From positions 9,217 to 73,216 of the forward strand of contig CAJURY010000006.1 of assembly GCA_910589155.1 (NCBI GenBank): a stretch of DNA of 64,000 nt, in the 5' to 3' direction. The notes beneath the pieces were generated by a model. That model had not been told where the DNA came from and did no database searches. It worked only from the letters and a program-made list of their open reading frames with translations. Both the position numbers and the translations under genes were made by a program. Of the stretch, positions 8,736 through 18,316 are shown in pieces (the first letter of the stretch is position 1; every line of letters begins with the position of its first letter). The stretch comes from an uncultured Oscillospiraceae bacterium (lineage in GTDB: Bacteria > Bacillota > Clostridia > Oscillospirales > Oscillospiraceae).

Positions 8736-9221
8736 TATGTTTTTAGAAAAGTCTCCTACTATTTTATGAATTTTTCCCAAGGCTATCACGACGGAAAATC
8801 AGAAAATAAAAAATCAATTAAAAAGCAGGCGAAATGTCCGATTCGACATATACCCAGACTGTACCCCTTTTTTTCCTTCAGTTCCGCGAATTTGCCCTTG
8901 ACGACGGCTTTGCTTCTACGGCGCGCCGATAAAATTGCGCTGTAAATTTGACAAGGATGGATCTTGCGCCTTACATCATGCAGCCGCTGCCTTTTGACGC
9001 CCCGGTGCGGCGCCGATTGGGGGGCGGCGCCGCGCTTTTTATGCAAGTATACAAATCATAATTGCATTAGGTTTACAGAAACCCCCTGCTTTGTGAAAAG
9101 TGCTCTAAAAGTTTTCCATAAACCCATGAAGTTTGTACTTGAATCTTTGCGAAAACTGTTGTAGAATAGGGCTAAATCTTCATACTGCTAGAGTGACATG
9201 GTGGAATTTGGTGGGATGAAG
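8736..9221. other. Long intergenic stretch; one candidate short transcript at 8948-9042
   Basis: No convincing protein gene is present. Within it, TTGACA (8948-8953) and TTACAT (8971-8976) are spaced by 17 bp on the plus strand. A GC-rich hairpin (GCGGCGCC ... GGCGCCGC, about 9007-9036) followed by a run of five T lies about 60 nt further on. Together they would yield a short RNA of about 60 nt, or a 27-codon frame with no ribosome site. The remaining sequence is AT-rich without recognisable signals. Confidence 0.25.
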
Positions 9222-9263
9222 TTGACAAAAATATACATTTTTAGTACAAAAGCGTATATTTTG

Positions 9264-9396
9264 TATAATGCGCTGCCTTTTGCGCGCATATCAAAAAAGC
9301 GGCTGTGAAAATGCTCAAAGAATATCTGTATCTGTGAAAATACAGGCGGACAGCCGCTATTCTCTTTGTCAATATTCAGCTTGGAGGCTGATATTG
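9264..9396 (+). promoter_or_regulatory. Promoter and structured leader of the first giant protease
   Basis: A perfect TATAAT lies at 9264-9269 with only a weak -35 (TTAGTA at 9241). A consensus TTGACA at 9222 pairs only with a poor -10 (TACAAA at 9245). The leader then holds an inverted repeat AGCGGCTGT/ACAGCCGCT (9298-9306 with 9350-9358) enclosing a smaller CTGTAT/ATACAG hairpin. A second stem, CAATATTCAGC/GCTGATATTGG, follows at about 9370-9396 with one bulged base. The ribosome site AAAGGAG follows directly. The structures could act as an attenuator or an mRNA stabiliser; this is inference. Confidence 0.45.
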
Positions 9397-9425
9397 GAAA
9401 TATATTTGGAAAAGGAGAAACAAAA

Positions 9426-12400
9426 ATGAATCAGAAGCACCTGAATCGTTTGCTTTCCGTGATGCTCGTGGTAGCGTTGCTGTGCGGTCTGGCAGTTCCC
9501 GCTGCCGCTGCCGGTAATCAGAACCGCGTCAACTTCACCAAAGTAGACAACAGCGCGGTTTCTGCACAGCTTTCCAATCAGGAAGAGCTGAAGGAAACCG
9601 AGGAAAAATCGCTCTATGCAGACACTGACACCGTTCGTGTCTCCATCGTGCTGGAGGACGCTTCCACCATCGCTGCGGGCTACGCAACCGCCGGCATCGC
9701 CGATAATAAGGCTGCTATGGCGTACCGTGCGGATCTGCAGGCGAACCAGAAGAGCGTAGAAAAGGCCATTGCCAAGGCCACCGGCGAGGAGCTGGATGTG
9801 GTCTGGAACATGACTCTGGCTGCGAATATGATCTCCGCCAACGTAAAGTTCGGCAAGATCGCTGAGATCGAAAAGGTTCCCGGCGTTGCGGAAGTCATCG
9901 TGGAAACTCGTTATGAGCCTGCTGTCTACTCCGTTGGCGGCGATAAGCCCAACATGACGGTTTCTTCCCAGATGACCGGCGCAAACACTGCCTGGCAGTC
10001 CGGCTACACCGGCGCAGGTACCCGTATCGCCATCATCGATACCGGCTTGGACACCGATCATCAGTCTTTCAACAACGATGCGTTCAAGTACGCGCTGGCT
10101 GAAGACGCTAAGGCCGCCGGTATGACCTATGACGAGTATGTTGCCAAGAAGGATCTGCTGGACGCTGCGGAAATCGCTTCTGTTCTGGAAAAGCTGAACG
10201 CTTATTCTATGAACAACACCATCACCGCCGAGGATCTGTACAGAAATGAAAAGGTCGCCTACGGCTTCAGCTATATTGACCGCGACCTGGATGTGACCCA
10301 CCTGAACGACACCCAGGGAGAGCACGGCTCCCACGTTGCCGGTATTTCTACCGCCAACCGTTTCCTGAAGAAGGGCGAGGAGTTTGTGAGCGCGGCCAGC
10401 GAAGTTGGCGTTGTGGGTAACGCGCCCGATGCGCAGATTCTTGTGATGAAGGTATTCGGCAACAGAGGCGGCGCTTATGACTCCGACTACATGGTCGCCA
10501 TTGAGGACGCCATCTTGCTGGGCGCCGACTCCGTGAACCTGTCTCTGGGTTCCGGTAACCCCGGTTACACCTATAGCACTGAATACCAGGAAATCCTGGA
10601 CGCGCTGACTGAGACCGACACCGTAGTGACGATTTCCGCCGGCAACAGCGGCGCATGGGCGGATAACGCCATGCATGAAGCCCCCGGCTATGTATACGCG
10701 GAGGATGTGGCTTGGCACACCGGCGGCTCTCCCGGTACATATACCAACTCTCTGGGCGTTGCCTCCGTGGATAACGACGGCGCGTTCGGCTCCTACATCA
10801 AGGCTGGCGAAACCAGCATCGTTTACAACGAAACCACCGGTTACAAGAACAGCCCCTTGGCCGGTCTGGATACCTCCGCTGACCTCACCGGTACGGAGTA
10901 CGATTTCGTGCTGACCGATGGCGTTGGCGCGCCTGCTGATTACGCGGACATCGACCTCACCGGTAAAATCGTTTTGTGCTCCCGTGGTGAAATCAGCTTC
11001 TATGAAAAGGGCGATAACGCTGCCAATCTGGGCGCTGCCGCTACCATCATTTACAACAATCAGCCCGGTACCATCAGCATGGATCTGTCTGATTACAAGA
11101 ACACTGCTCCCTGCGTTTCCATCACTCAGGTGGAAGGCGCTGCTGTGAAGGCAACCGCTACCGAGCAGAGCACTGAAGCCGGTCTCAAATACTACACCGG
11201 CAAGCTGACCGTTGTGGGCGGCAAGACCACCTTGTACAAGGGTTCCAAGGTGCTCACCATGAGCGATTTCAGCTCCTGGGGCGTACCTGGCGATCTGTCC
11301 ATGAAGCCTGAAATCACCGCCCCCGGCGGCATGATCTACTCCCTGAACGGTACCCACAAGACCAACAGCGGTATGGTGGGCGGCACCGACCAGTATGAGA
11401 GCATGTCCGGTACTTCTATGGCTGCGCCTCAGGTTGCGGGTATCGCTGCACTGGTGAAGCAGTACATTGAAGAAAACAATCTGTCTCAGGAAAATCTCAC
11501 GGACCGCGCGCTGGCACAGTCTTTGATGATGTCCACCGCAAAGCCCATTTTTGAGGATCAGGACGGCAAAGCCGGTTATGTTTCCGTCCTCCGCCAAGGC
11601 TCCGGTCTGGCAGACGCCAGCGCCGCGACTTCCGCCAAGTCCTTCATTCTGGTAGACGGCCAGAACGACGGCAAGGTAAAGGCTGAGTTTGGCGACGACG
11701 CGAAGCGTGAAGGCATCTACAACTTCGGCTTTACCCTCACCAACCTCACCGATGAGGCTACGGATTACAATCTGTACGCCGACCTGTTCACCCAGGGTCT
11801 GTTCCAGCACAACGCCAATACCTGGGACGACACCATGACCCTGTATCAGGATACCTGGACCAGCTATCTGGATGCGAATGTAATTTTCAATGTGAACGGT
11901 GAGGATGTGGATTCTTCCCGCGACCTGACCAAGTTCGACTTCAACGGCGACGGCAAGACCGACAAGGCTGATGCGCAGCTTCTGATGGATAATATTGTTG
12001 CCGGCGTAGCACTGAAGGCAAACGAGGAAAATACCGACGTAAACTTTGACGGCTATACCGATACCTACGACGTGCATTATCTGTTGGCGATGCTCTCCGC
12101 CAAGAACGCGATTATCAATCTGCCTGCCAACGGCACTGTGGTTGTGGATGTGACGATTGTTCTCACCGAAGAGCAGAAGGCCATGCTGAACGAGTACTAC
12201 AAGGCCGGCGCTTTTGTGGAAGGCTTTGTATATGCTTCTCCCGTTGCCACCGCTGAGGGCGATCTGGGTACCACCCATTCCATCCCCGTGCTGGGCTACT
12301 ATGGCAACTGGACTGACGCTTCCATGTTTGACGTGGGCACCTATGCCACCTACGCCACCGGCGAAGAGTCCAAGACTCCCTACCTGGGCAACATGAAGGC

Positions 12401-15400
12401 TAACGCTGTGGGTATTGTCCGTGGCGACGATCCCGAATCCACCTACTACTTTGCCGGCAATCCCCTGGTTGCTGATGAAACCTATATGCCTGAGCGCAAC
12501 GCGATGAATGCCCAGCGCGGCGACAAGATCGCAGTCTGGAACTACAGTGTTATCCGCAATGCCATGGCTTCCAGAGTCGCTGTGGACAATCTGACCACTG
12601 GTGAAACCCTGAAGGAAGAATTTGGCAAGCAGGCTCCCTCCGCTTACTACCACTCCAATCAGCAGGTGTGGAAGGACACCAACCGTTCTACTCAGGTTCC
12701 CAATGTGAACCTCAGCGGCCTGGAGGAAGGCACAAAGCTGCAATACTCCCTGGCGCTGCTGCCCGAACTGTACCAAAAGACCAGATTGGTTGAAGTTCCC
12801 TCTGAGGATAAGGATAAGGATCCCACCTATGTGGAAGAAACCTATCTGGATTGGGACGCTCTGGGCGAGGGCGCTGTGTGGAACGTGCCTGTTACCATTG
12901 ATAACACCGCTCCCACACTGGACGCAGTGTCCTACGATATGCTGAGCAACACCCTGAAGGTTACCGCTACCGACAACCAGTACATCGCTGCTGTTGCCTT
13001 GTATAACGCTGGCGGCACCCAGGTTCTCAGCTATCAGGGTTCCGATGCGAACCAGAAGCCCGGCGACACCCTGGACTTTGAACTTTCCCTGAGCGGCGTA
13101 AACGGTCAGAAGTTCCTGCTTCAGGTTGCCGACTATGCCATGAACGTTGATACTTACGAAGTAAATATCAATCTGGGCGAGCCTGCCCCCATGCCCAGTA
13201 TGCTGGCTTTCGACACTGTCAATAATGCCTGGGTTGGTTTTGAGCGCGACAGCGATGAAAACACCATGCAGCAGATTGCCGCTTCCAAGAAGACCTTCTT
13301 TGCTGCTACCGATGCTGACGGTATTGTATTCGCTTCCACCAACGAAGGCGAACTGTATGTGATGGAAGAAAACGATATTTCCAGCATGACCTATGTGACC
13401 AACATGGGCGTTGTCCTTTCCGACATGGCCTACGACAAGAGCACTGAGACTGTTTACGGCGTTGCGGACGGCGCGCTGGTGACAGTGGATAAGCTCACCG
13501 GTGAAATCGCCGTTGTTGGCGAGATTGGTATCGATACCAATACCCTGGCCTGCGATGCTGAGGGCAACTTCTACAGTGCGCAGTACTCCACCGGCTATAT
13601 CTACAAGTACACCGTGGAAACCTTGGAAACCCCCGAACAGATTACAAGCACCAGAGTGAACAACGCCTATGTGCAGGCTATGGAAATTGACCCCAACAAT
13701 GGTCTGCTGTACTGGAGCAGCTTCTATGCTATGAGTTTCCTGGGCATGACATTTATGTATGCCTATCTGTATGAAATCAACGTGGAAACTGGCAACATGA
13801 CCAGACTGGGCGATTTCAACACTGAACTGACCTGCCTGATTATCCCCGTGAGAAAAGTGGCCGGCGACTGGAACAAGCCCACCACTACCGTTTCCGGCGT
13901 GGAAATTTCCGCTTCCAGCATCGGCCTGATCCGCGGCAGCAGCGCAAGCCTCACTGCTTCCGTTCTGCCCTGGACCGCCACCGACCGCACCGTTACCTGG
14001 ACTTCCTCCGACGAATCCATTGCGACTGTTGATGCCAACGGCAACGTGAAGGCTGTGGAAGTGGGTACCGCTGTGATTACCGCGACCTCCAACCTGGATC
14101 CCACCAAGTCCGCCTCCTGCACCGTGAACGTTGATGTAATCAGCGCTACCGTAAAGGGCGCCTTGCTGGATGAGGAGAGCGTTCCCAAGCTCTTCACCTG
14201 GGATATGGAAAACGATTCCAAGTGGACTGCCGGCGAGAAAATCGAGCCGATGATTGAGTCCGCTACCTATGATCCTATGAACAACACCCTGTACGTCATG
14301 GATTCTGTTGAGGACAACTGGGGTATGTACAAGATTGACGCGACCACCGGCAAAACCCTGGAAACTGCCGGCAACAGCGCAAAGGCTCCTATGTGGGATA
14401 TGGCTTACGCCTCCTACTTCTCCACCAAGGAAGCTCCTGTAATCGGCGCGATCTACGGTCAGTTCTTCCTGCCCAACAAGAACCCCATGGAACTGGATAC
14501 CGCCGCATTTGACCTGTCCACCAACTTCCAGAAGTACACCGGCGCAAGCTATGCCGTTGCCATTGCCGACGGCGGCTACGAGCAGGTTTACGACAATGAG
14601 GATCAGGTAAATCTGGATACCGAAGCCTACTACATCCTGGACGACGCGGGCTATATCTGGGTGTACAATGTATTCCCCGTGGGCGATAGCTTCAGCGCCT
14701 GGCTGGGTCACATCCCCACCGACCTGAATGTGAAATTCACTCCCAATGGCGAGGATATGCTCTGCTCCATGGTCTTTGGCGACGACGGCAACCTGTATCT
14801 GTCCCGCTTCACTGGCAGCACCAGCGAGCTGTACCGCCTGACCTACAACGCTGAAGCTGAGATGTTCAACGCCATGGCAATCGGCGATGTGGGCGCTGAC
14901 GTTTGGCCCGCCGCTTTGTACGAGGTCACCAGCAACGAATCTGCTGCCGACAAGATCCCCGCGGGCGCCATGAAGGCGGACGCTGTCAATGTGACCACCG
15001 AGGAAATGCTGGCATCCACCGAGAAGCTGACCATGAACCGTGCGCTTTCCGCCAAGGAACTGAAGAACGCCGTCACTGGCGCTGAGGCCGAAGCGATCCT
15101 TGGTTCCACCAACGCTGTGAAGGACTACGCTTCCGCGAAGCGCGATGTGGAAAAGGTTGCGCCCATGGCGATTGGTTCCGCTTCCTCCGCGAAGGACAAT
15201 GCCCTTGTGGAAATTATTTCCAAGACCCCTGTTACCAATGGTTTGGTGACTGTGGAATATGACCCTGCCGCTTTGACTTTGGTTGGCTATGACTCCAAGA
15301 TGGATATCAAGACCTTTGCTGGCGAAGACGGCTTTGTTGCAATTGGCTACGCAAGCAAGGACGCTGTTGCCGCCGGTCGTGCTCTGGCTGAGTTGGAGTT

Positions 15401-16073
15401 CACCTTTGCAGAGAATGTAAAGGCGTCTGAGATTGTGATCACTGTTTACGAAGAGAACATGACCTACCCCAATTCTGTAAGAACGCTGGAACTGGTGAAG
15501 GAATGCGGTGGCGTTGACTGTCCCTCCGCAAAGTTCACCGATGTTGCCGCGGACGCTTGGTATCACGCTGCCATTGATTATGTCGTAAGCCACGGCCTGA
15601 TGGTTGGCGCGACGGAAACTGTCTTTAACACCGAAGGCAAGCTTACCCGTGGTCAGTTGATGTCTATTCTGTACCGTCTGGCAGGCGCGCCCGAAGTAGA
15701 GGCCGAAGTTGCTTTCACGGATGTAGACGCGGATATGTACTACGCTCCCGCAATTGCATGGGCCTTTGAAAACGGCATCGCTTACGGTGTGAATGCAACG
15801 AACTTTGCGCCTGACGCACCTGTTACCCGCGAGCAGACCGCCGCTTTCCTGGCGCGCTACGCGCAGTTTGCAGGCGTATATGAAGCGCCTTCCGCAGGTG
15901 CTTTGAAGGGCTTTGCCGATGTGCAGAATATTACCGGTTATGCTGTGGAATACATGGCATGGGCTGTGGAAAATGAAATTGTTCACGGTTCCAACGGCAA
16001 GCTGCTTCCCACTGACACCACTCGCCGTTGCGAGGCTGCTGTCATGATGGCGAATTTCTGCATTAACTTCTAA
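9426..16073 (+). CDS. Giant S-layer-anchored subtilisin-like serine protease
   Basis: A 2215-residue secreted protein. Order seen: signal peptide (1-29, ending PAAAA), propeptide-like region (about 35-165), S8 catalytic domain with Asp205 (AIIDTG), His300 (HGSHVAG), oxyanion Asn407 (SAGNSG) and Ser664 (GTSMAAP). A PA-type insert (about 490-600) lies inside the catalytic domain, as in C5a peptidase/lactocepin proteases. Then come Fn3-like sheets, a dockerin-like pair of Ca-binding loops (FNGDGKTD and VNFDGYTD, about 838-895), a propeller-like region, an Ig-like Big_2 domain (about 1489-1570), another propeller-like region, a cohesin-like module (about 1922-2018), and three SLH repeats (about 2032-2215) that should bind cell-wall polymer. 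Start: ATG with AAAGGAG upstream. Codons TTA, CTA and TCA are almost absent, which leaves the antisense frame open. Substrate unknown; likely external protein digestion. Confidence 0.93.
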   Translation: MNQKHLNRLLSVMLVVALLCGLAVPAAAAGNQNRVNFTKVDNSAVSAQLSNQEELKETEEKSLYADTDTVRVSIVLEDASTIAAGYATAGIADNKAAMAYRADLQANQKSVEKAIAKATGEELDVVWNMTLAANMISANVKFGKIAEIEKVPGVAEVIVETRYEPAVYSVGGDKPNMTVSSQMTGANTAWQSGYTGAGTRIAIIDTGLDTDHQSFNNDAFKYALAEDAKAAGMTYDEYVAKKDLLDAAEIASVLEKLNAYSMNNTITAEDLYRNEKVAYGFSYIDRDLDVTHLNDTQGEHGSHVAGISTANRFLKKGEEFVSAASEVGVVGNAPDAQILVMKVFGNRGGAYDSDYMVAIEDAILLGADSVNLSLGSGNPGYTYSTEYQEILDALTETDTVVTISAGNSGAWADNAMHEAPGYVYAEDVAWHTGGSPGTYTNSLGVASVDNDGAFGSYIKAGETSIVYNETTGYKNSPLAGLDTSADLTGTEYDFVLTDGVGAPADYADIDLTGKIVLCSRGEISFYEKGDNAANLGAAATIIYNNQPGTISMDLSDYKNTAPCVSITQVEGAAVKATATEQSTEAGLKYYTGKLTVVGGKTTLYKGSKVLTMSDFSSWGVPGDLSMKPEITAPGGMIYSLNGTHKTNSGMVGGTDQYESMSGTSMAAPQVAGIAALVKQYIEENNLSQENLTDRALAQSLMMSTAKPIFEDQDGKAGYVSVLRQGSGLADASAATSAKSFILVDGQNDGKVKAEFGDDAKREGIYNFGFTLTNLTDEATDYNLYADLFTQGLFQHNANTWDDTMTLYQDTWTSYLDANVIFNVNGEDVDSSRDLTKFDFNGDGKTDKADAQLLMDNIVAGVALKANEENTDVNFDGYTDTYDVHYLLAMLSAKNAIINLPANGTVVVDVTIVLTEEQKAMLNEYYKAGAFVEGFVYASPVATAEGDLGTTHSIPVLGYYGNWTDASMFDVGTYATYATGEESKTPYLGNMKANAVGIVRGDDPESTYYFAGNPLVADETYMPERNAMNAQRGDKIAVWNYSVIRNAMASRVAVDNLTTGETLKEEFGKQAPSAYYHSNQQVWKDTNRSTQVPNVNLSGLEEGTKLQYSLALLPELYQKTRLVEVPSEDKDKDPTYVEETYLDWDALGEGAVWNVPVTIDNTAPTLDAVSYDMLSNTLKVTATDNQYIAAVALYNAGGTQVLSYQGSDANQKPGDTLDFELSLSGVNGQKFLLQVADYAMNVDTYEVNINLGEPAPMPSMLAFDTVNNAWVGFERDSDENTMQQIAASKKTFFAATDADGIVFASTNEGELYVMEENDISSMTYVTNMGVVLSDMAYDKSTETVYGVADGALVTVDKLTGEIAVVGEIGIDTNTLACDAEGNFYSAQYSTGYIYKYTVETLETPEQITSTRVNNAYVQAMEIDPNNGLLYWSSFYAMSFLGMTFMYAYLYEINVETGNMTRLGDFNTELTCLIIPVRKVAGDWNKPTTTVSGVEISASSIGLIRGSSASLTASVLPWTATDRTVTWTSSDESIATVDANGNVKAVEVGTAVITATSNLDPTKSASCTVNVDVISATVKGALLDEESVPKLFTWDMENDSKWTAGEKIEPMIESATYDPMNNTLYVMDSVEDNWGMYKIDATTGKTLETAGNSAKAPMWDMAYASYFSTKEAPVIGAIYGQFFLPNKNPMELDTAAFDLSTNFQKYTGASYAVAIADGGYEQVYDNEDQVNLDTEAYYILDDAGYIWVYNVFPVGDSFSAWLGHIPTDLNVKFTPNGEDMLCSMVFGDDGNLYLSRFTGSTSELYRLTYNAEAEMFNAMAIGDVGADVWPAALYEVTSNESAADKIPAGAMKADAVNVTTEEMLASTEKLTMNRALSAKELKNAVTGAEAEAILGSTNAVKDYASAKRDVEKVAPMAIGSASSAKDNALVEIISKTPVTNGLVTVEYDPAALTLVGYDSKMDIKTFAGEDGFVAIGYASKDAVAAGRALAELEFTFAENVKASEIVITVYEENMTYPNSVRTLELVKECGGVDCPSAKFTDVAADAWYHAAIDYVVSHGLMVGATETVFNTEGKLTRGQLMSILYRLAGAPEVEAEVAFTDVDADMYYAPAIAWAFENGIAYGVNATNFAPDAPVTREQTAAFLARYAQFAGVYEAPSAGALKGFADVQNITGYAVEYMAWAVENEIVHGSNGKLLPTDTTRRCEAAVMMANFCINF

Positions 16074-16105
16074 GGAAAGCTTTGCTTTCTGTATAACCCC
16101 AGTAA

Positions 16106-16135
16106 AAAGGGCAGCCGGGAAACCGGCTGCCCTTT
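16106..16135 (+). terminator. Terminator of the SLH protease gene
   Basis: A 13-bp perfect stem (AAAGGGCAGCCGG with CCGGCTGCCCTTT) closes on a GAAA tetraloop, 32 nt past the stop codon. The tail is short (TTTAGT). Confidence 0.8.
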
Positions 16136-16293
16136 AGTATGTTAAATTTTCCCTGCGCTTGCAAGGCGACGAAACCGCGAGATCATCTGATGGAATGCCA
16201 TTTTGAACCGCCGGCTTGCCGGCGGCACAAAATAGCTTCAGCCGGACGTCTTGCAGACAAAAAAAGCGCCTTGTTTTAGGCGCAGCAATCATG

Positions 16294-16318
16294 AAACCTC
16301 CGGCCAAGCCGGAGGTTT
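16294..16318 (-). terminator. Terminator after the XRE / zinc-ribbon pair
   Basis: An 11-bp perfect stem (AAACCTCCGGC with GCCGGAGGTTT) encloses a 3-nt loop. It lies about 30 nt past the stop of the minus-strand small zinc-ribbon gene. The region 16136-16350 otherwise shows no gene. Confidence 0.55.
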
Positions 16319-16350
16319 TAACGATCTTACATATAGCGGCGATGTTAACT

Positions 16351-16569
16351 TTAGCGCTTTGTTGCATGAAGCTGCAAGGCTGATTTGTGAGAAAGGTGCG
16401 TATTCCTGTCGTATTTACCGCAAAGCCGCCGCCAGAAGGTTTGCACAGGGCACAGCGCCGAATCTTTCCCACAGTCCTGGGCGCTTGCCCAGCAAATGGG
16501 GCAGACCATACGCCCTTCCGGGATCTGCCGCCCACATGCGACGCAGCGCTCTTCAGAAAAAATGTACAA
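16351..16569 (-). CDS. Small zinc-ribbon protein, possibly with altered C-terminus
   Basis: The N-terminal 27 residues contain CVACGRQIPEGRMVCPIC, two CxxC knuckles of a short zinc ribbon common in small clostridial proteins. The remaining 45 residues look unlike the family, whose members usually end soon after the second knuckle, so a frameshift or readthrough is possible. The only available start is TTG at 16569, and the AAAGGAG upstream is 14 bases away, which is long. It lies 47 nt downstream of the XRE regulator on the same strand and is probably co-transcribed. Function unknown. Confidence 0.45.
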   Translation of the reverse strand: MYIFSEERCVACGRQIPEGRMVCPICWASAQDCGKDSALCPVQTFWRRLCGKYDRNTHLSHKSALQLHATKR

Positions 16570-16616
16570 TTTGAAAGGTCACACTCCTTTTCCGAAAGAG
16601 GCGGCCTCCTGCGAAA

Positions 16617-16985
16617 TTAGGATTTCGCCTCGGTTAGAAATAATAAAATCATTTTTTGCAGAATGTTGACCTGGGCGGAGGAAAGTCCTGTGCCTGGGTC
16701 GGAGGGGGAAACAAATTCTGCAAAAAGCAAGTCAAGCAGCTCCTTTTGCGGCGTGGTTAGATTTTTGGAGGCATAAACACCGCCGCAATCAAATCCCACC
16801 AAAAAGTCCAACGAAACCCGTAGAACTGCTGCAATACTCACCAATACGTCCAATGGAGGCATCTGTGCGTTGGACTCGTAACTGCTGACTGCGGAGACGC
16901 TTTTATTGATTTGTCTTGCAAGAGATTTTTGCGTCATCCCTCTTTGCATTCGCACTTGCTTCAGTCTCAAGCCCAAATCATACAT
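16617..16985 (-). CDS. XRE-family helix-turn-helix regulator
   Basis: A 122-residue protein with a Cro/C1-type helix-turn-helix at about residues 5-60: LKQVRMQRGMTQKSLARQIN, then SVSAVSSYESNAQMPPLDVL and VSLDFLVGFD. The C-terminal half (about 70-122) is a helical tail that may dimerise. The ATG at 16985 follows GGGGAGG at six bases; a longer in-frame form to 17084 has no ribosome site and reads low-complexity. It heads a two-gene unit with the zinc-ribbon gene. Its target is unknown; it may regulate itself. Confidence 0.85.
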   Translation of the reverse strand: MYDLGLRLKQVRMQRGMTQKSLARQINKSVSAVSSYESNAQMPPLDVLVSIAAVLRVSLDFLVGFDCGGVYASKNLTTPQKELLDLLFAEFVSPSDPGTGLSSAQVNILQKMILLFLTEAKS

Positions 16986-17486
16986 TGGGAGCCTCCCCTG
17001 TGTTGACAATAATAAAAATATTCTATCACCGACCCGTTCTGTGCAGTTAAATTTTTCCCGGATTTGAGTACAATTATACTGCATTATCTATGGTATATTT
17101 TGGTAAAACATGTATGCCGACTGAAAAAAAGTCGGCGCGGAACCGGAAGCATAAAACTTCCGGTTCCGCGCCTCAGACGATCAAAAAATATAAATGCATT
17201 AAAAGCCGTGCAAATTTGCAGGGGTACGATTTATGGGGGGCGTTTGGTGAAAGCAAACTCCAATGACTCGCCATCAGATTCCTCGGCTATTTCGCTGCTG
17301 GCCTATGCAAAATTGCAACCGCCATACTGCGGTTGCAATTTTGGATTTTAGAGCCGTTCTTGTGGAGCTCCAAGGGGTGTGCCAAATCAGCGCTTGTGTT
17401 TGTAACGAATTGCCAGCGGGCGCTGCACGCGCTTGGGAAATTTGTCCGCAATACGTCGGATTGTGAAGAAAATTTCCTAGGTTATG
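16986..17486. other. Intergenic region with two strong inverted repeats
   Basis: No gene is seen. A 16-bp perfect stem at 17134-17149/17157-17172 (GGCGCGGAACCGGAAG) and a 13-bp perfect stem at 17309-17321/17330-17342 (AAAATTGCAACCG) stand between the divergent XRE gene and the 3' end of metQ. The second, with A and T runs on either side, could terminate metQ on the minus strand, although it is 145 nt past the stop. Short frames here lack ribosome sites and family features. Confidence 0.5.
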
Positions 17487-18296
17487 TTAAAATACAGGTA
17501 CAACTGCGCCGCTGTAAGCTTCGTTGATGTAATCCCGGACAGCGTCGCTTTGCAGAGCCTTTTTCAACGCCTGGGTCTTTTCGCTTTCCTGATTGCCGTC
17601 CTTTACCACCAAAATATTGGCGTAAAGCTGAGCGGGTTCGGAAGCGGCGTCCTCTGTTGCCAGAGCGTCCACACTGGCTGTAAGGCCGGCTCCCAAAGCA
17701 TAGTTTCCGTTAATTACAGCCAAATCCACAGAATCCAGCACCTTGGGAAGCTGGGCGGCTTCCATTTCCACGATTTCCAGATTTTCAGGATAGGTTTCCA
17801 CAATGTCCAGCTTGGTGGCTTCCATGCCGGCGCCGTCTTTCAGCTTGAGGATCCCCTGCTCTTGCAGCAAAAGCAGCGCCCTTGCGCGGTTGCTGCCGTC
17901 GTTGGGAATGGCAATTTTCGCCCCGTCGGACAAGCCTTCCAAGGAAGCGCAAGTACCGGCGTAAATGCCGAAAGGCTCATAGTGAATGGACGCCACGGGA
18001 ACCAAATGCGTGCCGTTTTCCTGATTAAAGGTTGCAAGATAGGGCGTGTGCTGAAAATAGTTGGCGTCCACGTCCCCGGATTCTGTTACTTCGTTGGGAA
18101 TAATGTAATCGGCGTATTCCACAACCTTCAGGGTGTACCCTTCTTTTTCCAGCTCTTTCGCCGCAATTTTTAAAATCTCGGCATGGGGCGTGGGGGAGGC
18201 CGCCACGGTGATAATATGATCGTCGGTTTTGCCGCAGCCTGCGAACAGGCTCAAAGTAAGAACAGCGCAAAGTAAAAAAGCAATCCATTTTTTCAT
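17487..18296 (-). CDS. metQ: Methionine ABC transporter substrate-binding lipoprotein MetQ
   Basis: A 269-residue NlpA-family lipoprotein that captures D/L-methionine outside the membrane. Seen: lipoprotein signal with lipobox LFAGC (lipidated Cys21), then the family opening ITVAASPTPHAEILK and the hallmark VNYFQHTPYL-like stretch DANYFQHTPYL. Ligand-pocket segments SIHYEPFGIYAG and IPNDGSNRARALLLLQ follow. Length is standard. It is last in the metN-metI-metQ operon (metI stop 20 nt upstream), downstream of a T-box leader with a methionine specifier. Both context and sequence agree on methionine. Confidence 0.95.
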   Translation of the reverse strand: MKKWIAFLLCAVLTLSLFAGCGKTDDHIITVAASPTPHAEILKIAAKELEKEGYTLKVVEYADYIIPNEVTESGDVDANYFQHTPYLATFNQENGTHLVPVASIHYEPFGIYAGTCASLEGLSDGAKIAIPNDGSNRARALLLLQEQGILKLKDGAGMEATKLDIVETYPENLEIVEMEAAQLPKVLDSVDLAVINGNYALGAGLTASVDALATEDAASEPAQLYANILVVKDGNQESEKTQALKKALQSDAVRDYINEAYSGAVVPVF

Positions 18297-18316
18297 TTTC
18301 GTTTTCTCCTTAAAAA

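Noticed and set aside
9369..15986. A 2205-codon minus-strand frame opposite the first protease
   Set aside because: It is in codon register with the sense gene and exists because TTA, CTA and TCA are avoided. It has no ribosome site or family motifs.
16134..16535. A 133-codon minus-strand frame
   Set aside because: It overlaps the terminator region and the zinc-ribbon gene in another frame, lacks a ribosome site and has no family features.
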